From Actinospineispora spinosispora DSM 44797 (lineage in GTDB: Bacteria; Actinomycetota; Actinomycetes; Mycobacteriales; Pseudonocardiaceae): a stretch of DNA of 64,000 bases. Below the pieces are notes generated by a model, which was not told where the DNA came from, did no database searches, and saw only the letters and a list, made by a program, of their open reading frames with translations. Shown here piece by piece: positions 10,021 through 18,944 of the stretch. The first letter of the stretch is position 1, and each line of letters begins with the position of its first letter. Where the stretch lies: assembly GCF_000429025.1 (NCBI RefSeq), contig NZ_KE386833.1:820582-884581 (forward strand), read 5' to 3'. The translations under genes and the position numbers were made by a program.

Positions 10021-10034
10021 TAGAGGCTGTTCCA
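10021..10034. promoter_or_regulatory. Degenerate KstR-like half site before second P450
   Basis: TAGAGGCTGTTCCA shares TAGA and GTTCCA with the operator at 6749-6762, but the AAC half is lost. It lies about 190 bases before the P450 at 10221. The rest of the 10005-10220 gap shows no convincing gene. This may be a decayed operator or chance. Confidence 0.25.
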
Positions 10035-10220
10035 AATCGATGCACCCGGCGCTGGGATTGGCCTGGCGGCCAGTCGTTCGGCCCGTGCGCGGCCGCAGGC
10101 AGACGGTTCTGTGCCGCGGAACTTGTGCGCTTCCCCGGCAGAACCGGCATAGCGTCCCACTGCGGGTCCGAGCGATTCATGTTGGTCCCGGCGGAGACTA
10201 CCTGCCTTGGGGTGACGTGA

Positions 10221-11477
10221 ATGAATGCCGGCGCACAGGTTCGGTCCTGCCCCGTGGCTGCGGGGTTCGACCCGCTCAGCGAAGGGTTCCTTACTGATCC
10301 GTACGCGGCGTTGGAGCAGGTTCGCCCTCTGGGTCCGGTGTTCTTCTCGCCGGTACTGAACCGCTGGGTCGTCACCGGCTATGCGGAGATCGAGCAGGTA
10401 CTGCTGGATCCGGCGACGTACTCCGCCGCGGAGGCGCAGCGTGCGCTCTACCCCGTGTGCCCCGAGGCGGATGCGATCCTGGCCGGTCTGAGCTTGGTGC
10501 CCACCATGTCGAACGCCGATCCGCCCGGTCACGCCCGGTTCCGGTCGGTCATCGTGCGTGCCCTGTCCCCGCGCCGGATGGCGAAGCTTGAGCCGATCAT
10601 CCGCGAGCGGACGTCAGCGCTGATCGACTCGCTGCTGGCGGCGGGCTCCGGCGGTGACATAGTGGCGGGGCTGTGCCACCCGTTGCCGGCGGCGACGTTG
10701 TTCGCGCTGATCGGCTTCCCCGCCGAGGACGGGGCGCGGATCAAGGCGTGGTGCGAGGACAAGATCGAGGTGAACTGGGGCCGCCCGTCGGCTGAGCAGC
10801 AGGTGCGCTCGGCGAACAGCATGGTCGCGTTCCTCGGTCATTGTCGTGCCCTGGTCGGGCAGCGCAGGGCCCGGCCCGCCGACGATCTGACCAGTGATCT
10901 CGTCGCCGACGAACGATCGCTGACCGATGAGGAGATCGCGAGCCTCCTGTTCGCCCTCAGCTTCGCCGGCCACGAGACCACGACCAGCATGCTCGGCAAC
11001 GCCCTGCTGCAGCTGCTGTCGCGGCCGGGGTTGTGGGCGCGGGTTGGTGCCGAGCGGGCGTTGATCCCCGGTGCGATCGAGGAGACGCTGCGGTACGACA
11101 CCTCGGTGCCGATGTGGCGTCGGGTCAGCACGCGGGAGAGTGTGCTCGGCGGTGTTGTCCTCCCCGAGGGCGCCCGGCTCGTGCTCTGCTTCGGCGCGGC
11201 CGGGCGAGAGCCGGGCCGGTTCCCGGACCCCGACCGGTTCGACGTCGAGCGAGCAGAGGCGCGTCGGCAGCTGTCCTTCGGCAAGGGCATCCACCTGTGC
11301 GCGGGTGCCTCGCTGGCCCGGCTGGAGGGCCGGACCGTGCTCAACGAGCTGGCCGACCGGATGCCTGACCTGCGTCTGTCCCCGGACCGGGTACCGAGGT
11401 ACCCGGCGAACATTTCCTTCCGGGGGCCGCGCGAGCTGTGGGTGGACTGGGGCGTCGGTCGTGGGTCTCACCCGTGA
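10221..11477 (+). CDS. Cytochrome P450, substrate unknown
   Basis: A 418-residue bacterial class I P450. The heme Cys360 lies in SFGKGIHLCAGASLAR, the I-helix motif is SFAGHETTTS, the K-helix pair is EETLR, and SNADPPGHARFRSVI is the usual C-helix segment. It lacks the CYP125-specific segments and I do not recognise it as CYP142 or CYP124. No ferredoxin is adjacent. The weak GGGGTG seven bases before the ATG supports this start. Its end overlaps the convergent GlxA-type regulator gene by 10 bases, so the two genes share 3' ends with no room for a terminator. Confidence 0.88.
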   Translation: MNAGAQVRSCPVAAGFDPLSEGFLTDPYAALEQVRPLGPVFFSPVLNRWVVTGYAEIEQVLLDPATYSAAEAQRALYPVCPEADAILAGLSLVPTMSNADPPGHARFRSVIVRALSPRRMAKLEPIIRERTSALIDSLLAAGSGGDIVAGLCHPLPAATLFALIGFPAEDGARIKAWCEDKIEVNWGRPSAEQQVRSANSMVAFLGHCRALVGQRRARPADDLTSDLVADERSLTDEEIASLLFALSFAGHETTTSMLGNALLQLLSRPGLWARVGAERALIPGAIEETLRYDTSVPMWRRVSTRESVLGGVVLPEGARLVLCFGAAGREPGRFPDPDRFDVERAEARRQLSFGKGIHLCAGASLARLEGRTVLNELADRMPDLRLSPDRVPRYPANISFRGPRELWVDWGVGRGSHP

Positions 11478-12418
11478 TCGGCGTGGCGTGGTGAACGCCA
11501 GGTACGCCGGTAGGCGCTGGGGGTCGTTCCGAGCTCGCGGGCGAGGTGGGTCCGGAGTGTGACCGCGCTGCCGAGCCCACAGCGGTGGGCGATGTCGTCG
11601 ACGGTGAGGTCGGTGGCTTCGAGCAGGCGACGGGCCTCGAGCACTCGTTGGCTGGTCAGCCACTGCATCGGGGTCATGTTGATCTCTGCATGGAACAGGC
11701 GGGTGAAGGTGCGGACGGCGGTACCGGTGTGCCGCGCGAGGTGGGCGACGGTGAGCGGCCGGTGCATCTCGGCGATCGCCCAGTCGCAGGTGCGTACGAG
11801 CCGGTCGTCGATGTCCGCCAGCGGGCGGCGGGAGAACTGGGCCTGCCCGCCGGGGCGGTGCGTGGCCACCACCATCCGCCGTGCCACGGCCGCTGCCGCC
11901 GCGGCGCCATGATCTCGCTGGTACAGGTGCAGGCACAGGTCGATGCCGGCGGTGATCCCGGCGCTGGTCAGGATCGAACCGGTGTCGAGGTAGAGGACGT
12001 CGGGGTTCAGCCGCACAGTGGGGAACCGCGCGCGGAACTCCTCGGCGTGCTGCCAGTGGGTGGTGGCGGCACGACCGTCGAGCAGCCCGGCGGCGGCCAA
12101 CGCGAAAGCGCCCACGCATACCGAGGCGATCCGGGTGCCCCGGGCCGCCGCGGCGCGCAGCGCGGCCAGGACCGGCTCCGGTGGTGCGGTCCGTGGGGCG
12201 TATCCGGGCACGATGACCGTGTCGGCGTGCTCCAGCGCGGCCAGGTCGGCGGTCGCCTCGATGGCGAACCCGGTGGTCGAGGGCACCGAACCGGGGCGTG
12301 GGGCGCACACGGTGAAGCGGTAGGTGTCCCGTTCCTGCTCGTGGCCGAAGATCTGGGCCGCCATCGACAGGTCGAAGGCCACGACCTCCGGCAGGGCCAG
12401 CGCCATCACCTGGTGCAT
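11468..12418 (-). CDS. GlxA-type AraC-family regulator
   Basis: A 316-residue regulator from the ATG at 12418, preceded by GAGTGAGGG. The N-terminal 190 residues are a DJ-1/PfpI amidase-like domain (VVAFDLSMAAQIF, IASVCVGAFALAAAGLLDG with the nucleophile-elbow Cys, THWQHAEEF). The C-terminal 100 residues are an AraC HTH pair (LAAHT-like LARHTGTAVRTFTRLFH and DIAHRCGLGSAVTLRTHLAR). Proteins of this layout usually activate a neighbouring catabolic gene. No divergent target lies beside it; the overlapping convergent P450 is the nearest catabolic gene. Confidence 0.88.
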   Translation of the reverse strand: MHQVMALALPEVVAFDLSMAAQIFGHEQERDTYRFTVCAPRPGSVPSTTGFAIEATADLAALEHADTVIVPGYAPRTAPPEPVLAALRAAAARGTRIASVCVGAFALAAAGLLDGRAATTHWQHAEEFRARFPTVRLNPDVLYLDTGSILTSAGITAGIDLCLHLYQRDHGAAAAAAVARRMVVATHRPGGQAQFSRRPLADIDDRLVRTCDWAIAEMHRPLTVAHLARHTGTAVRTFTRLFHAEINMTPMQWLTSQRVLEARRLLEATDLTVDDIAHRCGLGSAVTLRTHLARELGTTPSAYRRTWRSPRHADHG

Positions 12419-12494
12419 CGAGCCCTCACTCACCGGGTGGTCGTGTCGGCATGCGCCCAGAGTATGCACAGGCCCCGGCCCGGGGGCGCGAGAG

Positions 12495-13019
12495 TCATAC
12501 GACTTCGGTGAGAAGGCCGGTCGCCACGTCGTAGACGTATCCGGTCACGGCAGACGCCGGGTCGAGCAGTGGAGCGGCCCGCAGCGTCTCGACGTCGGCG
12601 GCGACGGTCTTGGCCGGGTCGACGACGGCCAGCTCGGCCAGCTCGACGGAGTCGTGATGGCCCAGGCGCGCGAACTGCTCCCGCAGGGTCTCGTCGGCGA
12701 ACAAGGCAGACCCGCAGTCGGTGTGGTGCACGACCGCGATGTCGAACCAGTCCGCCTCAGGGGTCTTCTCGCGGTGCAGGTGGCTGATCCACTCCAGGTC
12801 CCGCAGGACCGAAGCGGTCACCCGTCCGCCGACGTTACGGACCACGATCGCGTCGCCCAGCTCCAGACCGAGCACCTGCGCGGGATCCACTCGGGGGTCG
12901 ATGCAGGTCAGGACGACCAGCTGACGGTTGGGGATGAACGGGACGGCAGGCACCCTGTCCTTCGCGTCGGTCCGCGCGAAGGCCCGGTTGCGCTCCAGGA
13001 GCGTGTCCATGTGTTTCAT
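12495..13019 (-). CDS. Beta-class carbonic anhydrase
   Basis: A 174-residue beta-carbonic anhydrase interconverting CO2 and bicarbonate. Zinc ligands are Cys39, His99 and Cys102 (LTCIDPR and HHTDCG), and the Asp41-Arg43 dyad is intact; VVRNVGGRV follows. The protein is short and lacks the N-terminal helical extension of plant-type enzymes, like the compact mycobacterial Rv1284-type enzymes. An in-frame GTG 18 bases upstream is a possible alternative start. No operon partner is evident. Confidence 0.88.
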   Translation of the reverse strand: MKHMDTLLERNRAFARTDAKDRVPAVPFIPNRQLVVLTCIDPRVDPAQVLGLELGDAIVVRNVGGRVTASVLRDLEWISHLHREKTPEADWFDIAVVHHTDCGSALFADETLREQFARLGHHDSVELAELAVVDPAKTVAADVETLRAAPLLDPASAVTGYVYDVATGLLTEVV

Positions 13020-13178
13020 GGGGACCAGCGTGCCCACCGCACGGGAACGCCACGAGCGCCCGGACGGCCACGAATGGCAAGAAATCGGCCACGGCTCCGC
13101 CCGCCACGATCAGTCCAATGCAGAGACCTCTGCGAAGTCGAGCTCACGGCCGACGGAGGGGTGACATGACGGCGCAGA

Positions 13179-13997
13179 TCAACGGGCGTATCGGTGAGGT
13201 CGTGCGGTCGACAGGAAGGCGCCGAGCGCGGCCACGACCCGCTCCCGGTCCGGAGTGGGTGGCCCGTCGGGTTCGGCGAGGTAGCAGTCCCGTCGAATCT
13301 CGATCATGATCGAGGCGACCCTGGGGTCCGACCCGAGATGGGCGAGTGGCACGTAGGTGCCCGCGAAGGGCGAGTTGTGGCCGACCTCGAAGCCGGCGAA
13401 CGCCGACGAGGCGGCATCGAGCAGCCAGTCCGGCGTGTGAACCGGGTCCGTACCGAGGCAGATGTGCGGGCGGGGACCCTCACCGTGCAGTTCGTAGGGC
13501 AGTGCCACCCTCGGGTAGGAGTGGACATCGACGATGACCGCGGCGCCGGTCGCGGCGAGCCGGCCGTCGACCGCGTCGCGCACCGCCGCCGCCCATGGCA
13601 GGTAGTAGGCGGCGAGCAGCGCGTCACGGTGCTCGGTGTCGGCGGATCGAAGGGGCTGCCCTCGGCTTGTCCGGGTGTACACGGCGGCCATTCCGACGGC
13701 GCTCATCTCCTCCCGCTCGTCCGGGAAGCGCTCGACGTCCACCACCAGCCGTGAGATGTCGTTCACGAGGGCGAACGGTCGACGGTCGGGGACATCGGCC
13801 GCGGCGATCGCCAGATCGTCCGTGTCGTGGTCGGTGAGCGCCGCCTGTTCGGCGGCCAGTGCGCCGTCGTCGAGCAGGATGTGGTCTCGCACCCACTCCG
13901 GCACCGTCCGGCCGGCATGCGGAACGTGCAGCAACACGCTGCTTGCCGGGTCGCCGGGCACGCACGATGGGACATGCCGCTGAGGCGCGTCGACCAT
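13179..13997 (-). CDS. N-formylglutamate amidohydrolase family protein
   Basis: A 272-residue protein from the ATG at 13997 (the open frame runs further up to 14078). Family motifs are LLHVPHAGRTVP, TDHDTDDL, VNDISRLVVDVERFPDE, VDVHSYPRVALPYELH and a C-terminal MIEIRRDCYL. These supply the metal-binding His and Asp residues of the HutG-like N-formylglutamate deformylases. There are no other histidine-degradation genes nearby, so it may act on another N-acyl amino acid. It is divergent from the hypothetical gene at 14070. Confidence 0.85.
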   Translation of the reverse strand: MVDAPQRHVPSCVPGDPASSVLLHVPHAGRTVPEWVRDHILLDDGALAAEQAALTDHDTDDLAIAAADVPDRRPFALVNDISRLVVDVERFPDEREEMSAVGMAAVYTRTSRGQPLRSADTEHRDALLAAYYLPWAAAVRDAVDGRLAATGAAVIVDVHSYPRVALPYELHGEGPRPHICLGTDPVHTPDWLLDAASSAFAGFEVGHNSPFAGTYVPLAHLGSDPRVASIMIEIRRDCYLAEPDGPPTPDRERVVAALGAFLSTARPHRYAR

Positions 13998-14069
13998 GGA
14001 CAGAATCCTCGAGCATCCGCCAACGATCTTGCTGCGGGCAAAAGTGAGAGTATCACGGGCGCTCGTGTC

Positions 14070-14528
14070 ATGTGCCATGATTCCAGAGTGACAAGGGGTG
14101 CCTCAGGCTCCGAGGATCGTGACGAGCAGGCCGGCGTCGTGATAGCCGAAGGGGAGGTGTCGTTCGCCGTTCTGGGCGACCAGGAGGTGATTGCTCGATT
14201 CCGCACCATCCATACTCAGCAGCCGCCGCACAGTATGAGCGACCCCGAGTCGACCGACTGGGAACTGACCCTGAATGGCCGAGGGTTCAAGGTCCTCGGC
14301 GCTACCGATCAGGGCAGGTCGCCCACGGTGCCGATCAGCTCCCGGTGGACTCGCGGAGAGGAGGCACCGCTCCTGGCGACCATGGTCGAGCCGGGGCGAT
14401 ACCTAGTGCACTACAAATATTTCTATGGTCACCACCTCGGCTGGCTCTACGGGCCGGTGACTTTGACGTTCGACACCGACAACATGACAGTCGACGTCGT
14501 CGACGACCTTGAGTTCGAGGCGGACTGA
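14070..14528 (+). CDS. Hypothetical protein, 152 residues
   Basis: No family recognised. The likely coding part begins at the ATG at 14070 or the GTG at 14088; both lie in the divergent gap with the amidohydrolase gene. The protein is mildly acidic and rich in beta-type segments (EVSFAVLGDQEVIARF, WELTLNGRGFKVLG, RYLVHYKYFYGHHLGWLYG, VTLTFDTDNMTVDVV), and ends in an acidic tail. It has no signal peptide or membrane segment. A small soluble beta-sandwich is plausible. Confidence 0.6.
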   Translation: MCHDSRVTRGASGSEDRDEQAGVVIAEGEVSFAVLGDQEVIARFRTIHTQQPPHSMSDPESTDWELTLNGRGFKVLGATDQGRSPTVPISSRWTRGEEAPLLATMVEPGRYLVHYKYFYGHHLGWLYGPVTLTFDTDNMTVDVVDDLEFEAD

Positions 14529-14635
14529 GCACTTCCCGGTCACGCCACCCGTGATCAGTGGGTAGATTTCGAGATCAACGCGGTCGGGCCGGTCGATGAG
14601 GGTGCGCGTTGGCCGGCGGTGGCGCGTCGGCCAGG

Positions 14636-15010
14636 TCACGGTGGCGGGGAGTGGGGGGCGTACTGGCGGGTGATCCACCGGCAGATCACCTCCACGACGT
14701 AGCCGCGCTCGGCCTCGTCGAGCGCACGCCCGGCGGGGATGTCGTGCCAGCGAGCAAGGCAGGTGCGGCAGCACGTCGCGGTGGCATGCTGCGCGACGAA
14801 GACGGGATGCCCCCGGTAGGGCGTTTGACGGCCGTCGTTGCGTGGGTCGGCAGGTGCCAGCCTGCGGCCGATCAGCTCTTCGGCGTGCTGACGGACGGTC
14901 GTGATGCCGCGCAGGTCGACCACGGCGCGGTCCCGGCCCCGCAGCCGGAACTTCGCGCGGAAGGCGTGTTGCCCGATCCGGTTCAACCTGGCGTCCAGCT
15001 CGTCGGGCAT
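14636..15010 (-). CDS. DUF4186 family protein
   Basis: A 124-residue protein recognised as DUF4186 from the run of motifs RLNRIGQHAFRAKFRL, TTVRQHAEELIGRRLAPADP, DGRQTPYRGHPVFVAQHATA, CCRTCLARWH and GYVVEVICRWI. The paired cysteines (CCRTC) with nearby histidines suggest metal binding. Function is unknown for the family. The ATG at 15010 is preferred because conservation begins right after it. It stands alone between a hypothetical gene and a short VapB-like frame. Confidence 0.82.
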   Translation of the reverse strand: MPDELDARLNRIGQHAFRAKFRLRGRDRAVVDLRGITTVRQHAEELIGRRLAPADPRNDGRQTPYRGHPVFVAQHATATCCRTCLARWHDIPAGRALDEAERGYVVEVICRWITRQYAPHSPPP

Positions 15011-15030
15011 CGCGGTCACCCCGTCGTCGA

Positions 15031-15129
15031 TCAGCCGCGGAGCCAGAGCGACACGGCCTGCGTCCTGCTGTCGGCGCCGAGGGTGCACGCGGCGTCGACC
15101 ACGTCGGTCTCGACTCGGACAGCTTCCAT
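15031..15129 (-). CDS. Possible truncated VapB-type antitoxin, 32 residues
   Basis: Reading the minus strand gives a 32-residue frame beginning MEAVRVETDVV and ending AVSLWLRG. The segment TLGADSRTQAVSLWLR resembles the C-terminal half of VapB ribbon-helix-helix antitoxins, where a small residue-rich turn is followed by xEAV and a leucine-arginine tail. A full VapB has about 70 residues, and no PIN-domain toxin is adjacent, so this would be a remnant or a stand-alone peptide. Evidence is composition and pattern only. Confidence 0.3.
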   Translation of the reverse strand: MEAVRVETDVVDAACTLGADSRTQAVSLWLRG

Positions 15130-15243
15130 GATCACCACCGTCTAGTGGCTGTTTTCGAGCGCGAAATCAGCCATGAGGCGGTGGTGACGCTTCTATGTGT
15201 GTCAAGGGTTGTGTGGGGTGATTCCTTCTGTTGTGGGGGTCAT

Positions 15244-15279
15244 GAGGTCTGACCGTCGAGGAGAACCGGGTCAGGTCTC
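15244..15279 (-). terminator. Hairpin overlapping the glgX stop codon
   Basis: Arms GAGGTCTGACC (15244-15254) and GGGTCAGGTCTC (15268-15279) pair with two mismatches around a 13-base loop. The right arm contains the glgX stop codon, so the structure sits exactly at the gene end. No U-tract is visible. Confidence 0.4.
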
Positions 15280-17403
15280 GGCGCGGAGAACCGCGAGCGA
15301 CCGGTCTGGGACGGTGCGTCGTTCGCCTGGCTCAGCCGTTGTGCTGTCGGCCTGATCCGGGTCCGCGGTGTCGAGGACGCTGATCCAGCGTCGTCCGTAG
15401 TCGGCGTCCGGCAGCGTGAAGTCGACGGGTTCGTGGTGGGCGTTGATCAGCAGCAGGAACGACTGGTCGGTCACCCGGTCGCCGAGCTCGTCGCGGTCGG
15501 GGATGCCGTTGCCGTTGAGGAACACCGCGATGCTGCGCGAGTAGCCGGTGTCCCAGTCCTGGTCGGTCATCTGTTCGCCGTCCGGGCGCAGCCAGGCGAT
15601 GTCCTCGACGTTCGAACCGCGGATGGTCCGTCCCTGGAAGAAGCGCTGCCGGCGGAAGATCGGATGCTCGGCGCGCAGCGCGGCCAGTCTCGAGGTGAAC
15701 CTGCTGAGCGCGGCGCGCCGCGCGGACTCGTCGGGATCCTCGGACTTGCTCAGGTGGCTCCAGTCCACCCAGGACAGCTCGTTGTCCTGGCAGTACACGT
15801 TGTTGTTGCCGTTCTGCGTGCGGCTCAGCTCGTCACCGTGCGCGATCATCGGTACGCCCTGGGACAGCAACAGGGTGGCCAGGAAGTTGCGCTTCTGTCG
15901 CTCACGCAGCTCGATGATCCCCTGGTCGTCGGTCGGTCCCTCGGCCCCGCAGTTCCAGGAGCTGTTGTTGTCGTCCCCGTCGTTGCCGTCCTCGCCGTTG
16001 GCCTCGTTGTGCTTCTCGTTGTAGGAGACCAGGTCGTTGAGGGTGAAGCCGTCGTGCGCCGTGATGAAGTTGATCGAGGCGATGGGGCGCCGGTTGTCCG
16101 ACTCGTAGAGGTCGGACGAGCCGGTGAACCGGGAGGCGAACTCGCTGAGGCTCGCGGGCTCGCCACGCCAGAAGTCCCGCACCGTGTCCCGGTAGCGGCC
16201 GTTCCACTCGGTCCACAGCGGCGGGAAGTTGCCCACCTGGTAGCCGCCTTCGCCTACGTCCCACGGCTCGGCGATGAGCTTGACCTGGCTGACGACCGGA
16301 TCCTGGTTGACCAGCTCGAAGAACGCCGAGAGCCGGTCCACGTCGTGGAACTGTCGGGCGAGGGTGGAGGCCAGGTCGAAGCGGAAACCATCGACGTGCA
16401 TCTCGGTGACCCAGTACCGCAGCGAGTCCATGATCAGCCGGAGGGACTCGTGGTGGCGCACGTTGAGGCTGTTGCCGGTCCCCGTGGTGTCGAAGTAGTG
16501 CGCCTCGTCGCCCTCGACGAGCCGGTAGTAGGCCTGGTTGTCGATGCCCCTGAAGGACAGCGTCGGGCCGAGGTGGTTGCCCTCGGCGGTGTGGTTGTAG
16601 ACGACGTCGAGGATGACCTCGATGCCAGCCCGGTGCAGCGTGCGGACCATCGTCTTGAACTCCAGGACCTGCTCGCCCCGAGTTCCGAAGCAGGTGTAGC
16701 GGTTGTGCGGGGCGAAGAAACCGATGGTGTTGTAGCCCCAGTAGTTGGCCAATCCCTTGTCGACCAATGTGGAGTCGTTGACGAACTGGTGCACCGGCAG
16801 CAGCTCGATCGCGGTGACGCCGAGCCGCCGCAGGTGGCGGATCATCGCCGGGTGCGCCAGTCCCGCGTAGGTACCTCGGACGTTGTCCGGGATGTCGGGG
16901 TGGCCCATCGTCATGCCCTTGACGTGCGCCTCGTAGATGACGGACTGGTTGTAGGGGGTGCGCAGCGGCCGGTCGCCGTCCCAGTCGAAGAAGGGGTTGA
17001 TCACGACGGACTTCATGGTCGCGGCCGCGGAGTCGGTGTCGTTGAAGGCGTCCGGGTCGTCGAATCGGTAGGAGAACAGCGCCTCGCCCCACTCGATCTG
17101 CCCGTCGATGGCCTTGGCATAGGGGTCGAGCAGCAGTTTCGCCGGGTTGCAGCGCTGGCCGGCGGACGGCTCGTACGGCCCGTGCACCCGGTAGCCGTAG
17201 CGCTGGCCGGGGACGATCTGGGGTAGGTACCCGTGCCAGATCAGTCCGTTGCGTTCGGGCAGATCGACCCGTGTCTCGGTGCCGGTGTCGTCGAACAGAC
17301 ACAGCTCGATCCGCTCGGCGACCTCCGAGAAGATCGCGAAGTTGGTCCCGCCGCCGTCGAACGCGGCGCCCAACGGATAGGGCGAACCCGGCCACATACG
17401 CAC
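15271..17403 (-). CDS. glgX: Glycogen debranching enzyme GlgX
   Basis: A 710-residue GH13 enzyme of the GlgX/TreX group, which removes short phosphorylase-limit branches from glycogen. The N-terminal CBM48-like domain (about 1-110) is followed by the catalytic barrel with ELLPVHQF, LDVVYNHTAEG (265-275), nucleophile Asp343 in DGFRFDLAS, acid/base Glu379 in LIAEPWD and Asp451 in NFITAHDGF. The C-terminal beta domain is complete, and the length is typical. It is a single gene with divergent transport gene upstream; no other glycogen or trehalose gene is adjacent. Confidence 0.95.
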   Translation of the reverse strand: MRMWPGSPYPLGAAFDGGGTNFAIFSEVAERIELCLFDDTGTETRVDLPERNGLIWHGYLPQIVPGQRYGYRVHGPYEPSAGQRCNPAKLLLDPYAKAIDGQIEWGEALFSYRFDDPDAFNDTDSAAATMKSVVINPFFDWDGDRPLRTPYNQSVIYEAHVKGMTMGHPDIPDNVRGTYAGLAHPAMIRHLRRLGVTAIELLPVHQFVNDSTLVDKGLANYWGYNTIGFFAPHNRYTCFGTRGEQVLEFKTMVRTLHRAGIEVILDVVYNHTAEGNHLGPTLSFRGIDNQAYYRLVEGDEAHYFDTTGTGNSLNVRHHESLRLIMDSLRYWVTEMHVDGFRFDLASTLARQFHDVDRLSAFFELVNQDPVVSQVKLIAEPWDVGEGGYQVGNFPPLWTEWNGRYRDTVRDFWRGEPASLSEFASRFTGSSDLYESDNRRPIASINFITAHDGFTLNDLVSYNEKHNEANGEDGNDGDDNNSSWNCGAEGPTDDQGIIELRERQKRNFLATLLLSQGVPMIAHGDELSRTQNGNNNVYCQDNELSWVDWSHLSKSEDPDESARRAALSRFTSRLAALRAEHPIFRRQRFFQGRTIRGSNVEDIAWLRPDGEQMTDQDWDTGYSRSIAVFLNGNGIPDRDELGDRVTDQSFLLLINAHHEPVDFTLPDADYGRRWISVLDTADPDQADSTTAEPGERRTVPDRSLAVLRAET

Positions 17404-17566
17404 TCCAAGCCTCCATGCTGGGGTCTCGCCTCGCGGAGGGCGCGAGCGCGATCAACCGACGGCTTACCCGTCAGCGCCGTGCTTACTCCTCCCACCGGCC
17501 TCAGGTGCGAATCGGCGGGGATCGGGTAGACGGGCCGTGACGGGCACCGAGAGATGGGGGAAACAG

Positions 17567-18901
17567 ATGAGTTCGACCGATGCCGGGCCTGCCGGGGACG
17601 GGGCGGATCCCGGGCGCCGGCGGCGAGCCATGCTGGTTGCCGCGTTCGGCACCGTCGTGGAGTGGTACGACTTCACGCTGTACCTCTATCTCGCGCCCAC
17701 CCTGGCCATCGTGTTCTTCGGTGGCGACACGAACTCGCTGATCTGGACCTTCGGGGTGTTCGCCGCCGCCTACCTGATGCGTCCGGTGGGTGCGCTCGTG
17801 TTCGGTCAGATCGGCGATCGGGTCGGGCGTCGTCAGTCGCTCATCGCCTCGGCGGTGCTGATGTCCATCGCCATGCTGCTCACCGCCGCGTTGCCCGGCG
17901 CGTCCAGCATCGGGTGGGTCGCGGGTGCGCTGATGCTGCTGTTGCGCTGTCTCATGGGGTTCTCGGTCGGTGGTGAGTTCTCCGGAATCCTGGTGTACCT
18001 GCTGGAGCGCTCGCGGGATCACAACCGCGGGTACGTGACCAGCTGGGCCTGCGCCAACAGCGAGATCGGAGCACTACTCGCGGTCGGCGCATCCAGTGTG
18101 CTGAGCGTGACGCTCTCGCCTGCCGACCTGCAGTCCTGGGGCTGGCGGGTGGCGTTCGTCCTCGGCGGCGTTCTCGCCGCGATCATGCTCGTGCTACGCC
18201 ACGGCCTGGACGAGAGCCCGGTGTTCGAGCGGCTGCGGCGGGACGGGAAGTTGCCCCACACCCCGGTCCTGGACGTGCTGCGCACCCAGCGCACGGCGGT
18301 GCTGATCGCATTCGCCATCACGAGCCTCTCGGCGGTCACCTATTACCTCAACATCACGTTCGTCTCGACCTACCTGACCGATTTCGTCCACACGCCGACC
18401 GCGACGGCCCTCGGGTTGTCGACCCTGGCGGCCGTCGTGGTGCTGGTCGTGACGCCTTTCGCCGGTGCGCTCTCGGATCGCATGGGTCGTCGGTCACTCA
18501 CGATTGCGCTGGCGGTCCTCGCGGCCATCAGCACGCCGCTGCTGTTCGCCCTGCTGGGCACCGGGGCGAACGGGCTCGTCGTGACCGGCGCGCTTCTACT
18601 GGCCGCGCCGGCCGCGGCGGTGACCTCGATCGCCGCGTCGGCGATTCCCGAGCAGTTCGTCGCCGCGGGCAGGTTCAGTGCGATGGCCATCGGCTACAAC
18701 ACCGCGACAGCGGTGTTCGGCGGCCTCTCGCCGCTCGTGGCGACGATCCTGATCGAGGTGTCCGGGTGGAAGCTCGCGGCGGCGTTCTACGTCACCGTCA
18801 TCGCGCTTCTCGTCCTGCCGGTCCTGTGGGTCATGCCCGAGACCGCGGGTGTCCGGCTGCACGACACCGCTGAGGACCGCGACGCCGCGACACGGACGTG
18901 A
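17567..18901 (+). CDS. MFS transporter, metabolite:H+ symporter (MHS) type
   Basis: About 444 residues with twelve predicted membrane helices. GTVVEWYDFTLYLYLAPTLA in helix 1, the loop GQIGDRVGRRQ after helix 2, LLLRCLMGFSVGGEF, and GWRVAFVLGGVLA are the usual MHS markers seen in ProP, KgtP and ShiA carriers. Substrates in this family are organic acids or betaines, and the sequence does not decide between them. The ATG at 17567 is chosen because the helix 1 spacing is standard; an in-frame GTG 30 bases upstream is weaker. Confidence 0.88.
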   Translation: MSSTDAGPAGDGADPGRRRRAMLVAAFGTVVEWYDFTLYLYLAPTLAIVFFGGDTNSLIWTFGVFAAAYLMRPVGALVFGQIGDRVGRRQSLIASAVLMSIAMLLTAALPGASSIGWVAGALMLLLRCLMGFSVGGEFSGILVYLLERSRDHNRGYVTSWACANSEIGALLAVGASSVLSVTLSPADLQSWGWRVAFVLGGVLAAIMLVLRHGLDESPVFERLRRDGKLPHTPVLDVLRTQRTAVLIAFAITSLSAVTYYLNITFVSTYLTDFVHTPTATALGLSTLAAVVVLVVTPFAGALSDRMGRRSLTIALAVLAAISTPLLFALLGTGANGLVVTGALLLAAPAAAVTSIAASAIPEQFVAAGRFSAMAIGYNTATAVFGGLSPLVATILIEVSGWKLAAAFYVTVIALLVLPVLWVMPETAGVRLHDTAEDRDAATRT

Positions 18902-18909
18902 GCACCCAC

Positions 18910-18935
18910 GTTTCGGGTGGCGCGAGCGTAGGTAG
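18910..18935 (+). promoter_or_regulatory. Possible SigF/SigB-type promoter before the LigD-like gene
   Basis: GTTT at 18910 and AGGTAG at 18930 are separated by 16 bases, close to the SigF/SigB pattern GTTT-N14-17-GGGTA. The start codon is only 10 bases beyond, which would give a nearly leaderless transcript. This is weaker than the sites at 20857 and 22047. Confidence 0.35.
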
Positions 18936-18944
18936 ACCCGCTGG

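Noticed and set aside
10040-10297. Small gene upstream of the second P450
   Set aside because: Arg/Pro-rich random-looking frame without ribosome site, running into the P450 coding start.
15433-17226. Long plus-strand frame (597 codons) opposite glgX
   Set aside because: Low-complexity Val/Asp/Gly/Arg composition, antisense to a complete GlgX with all catalytic residues.
17404-17566. SigF-type promoter for glgX
   Set aside because: A GGGTAA exists on the minus strand but no GTTT lies at the right distance.
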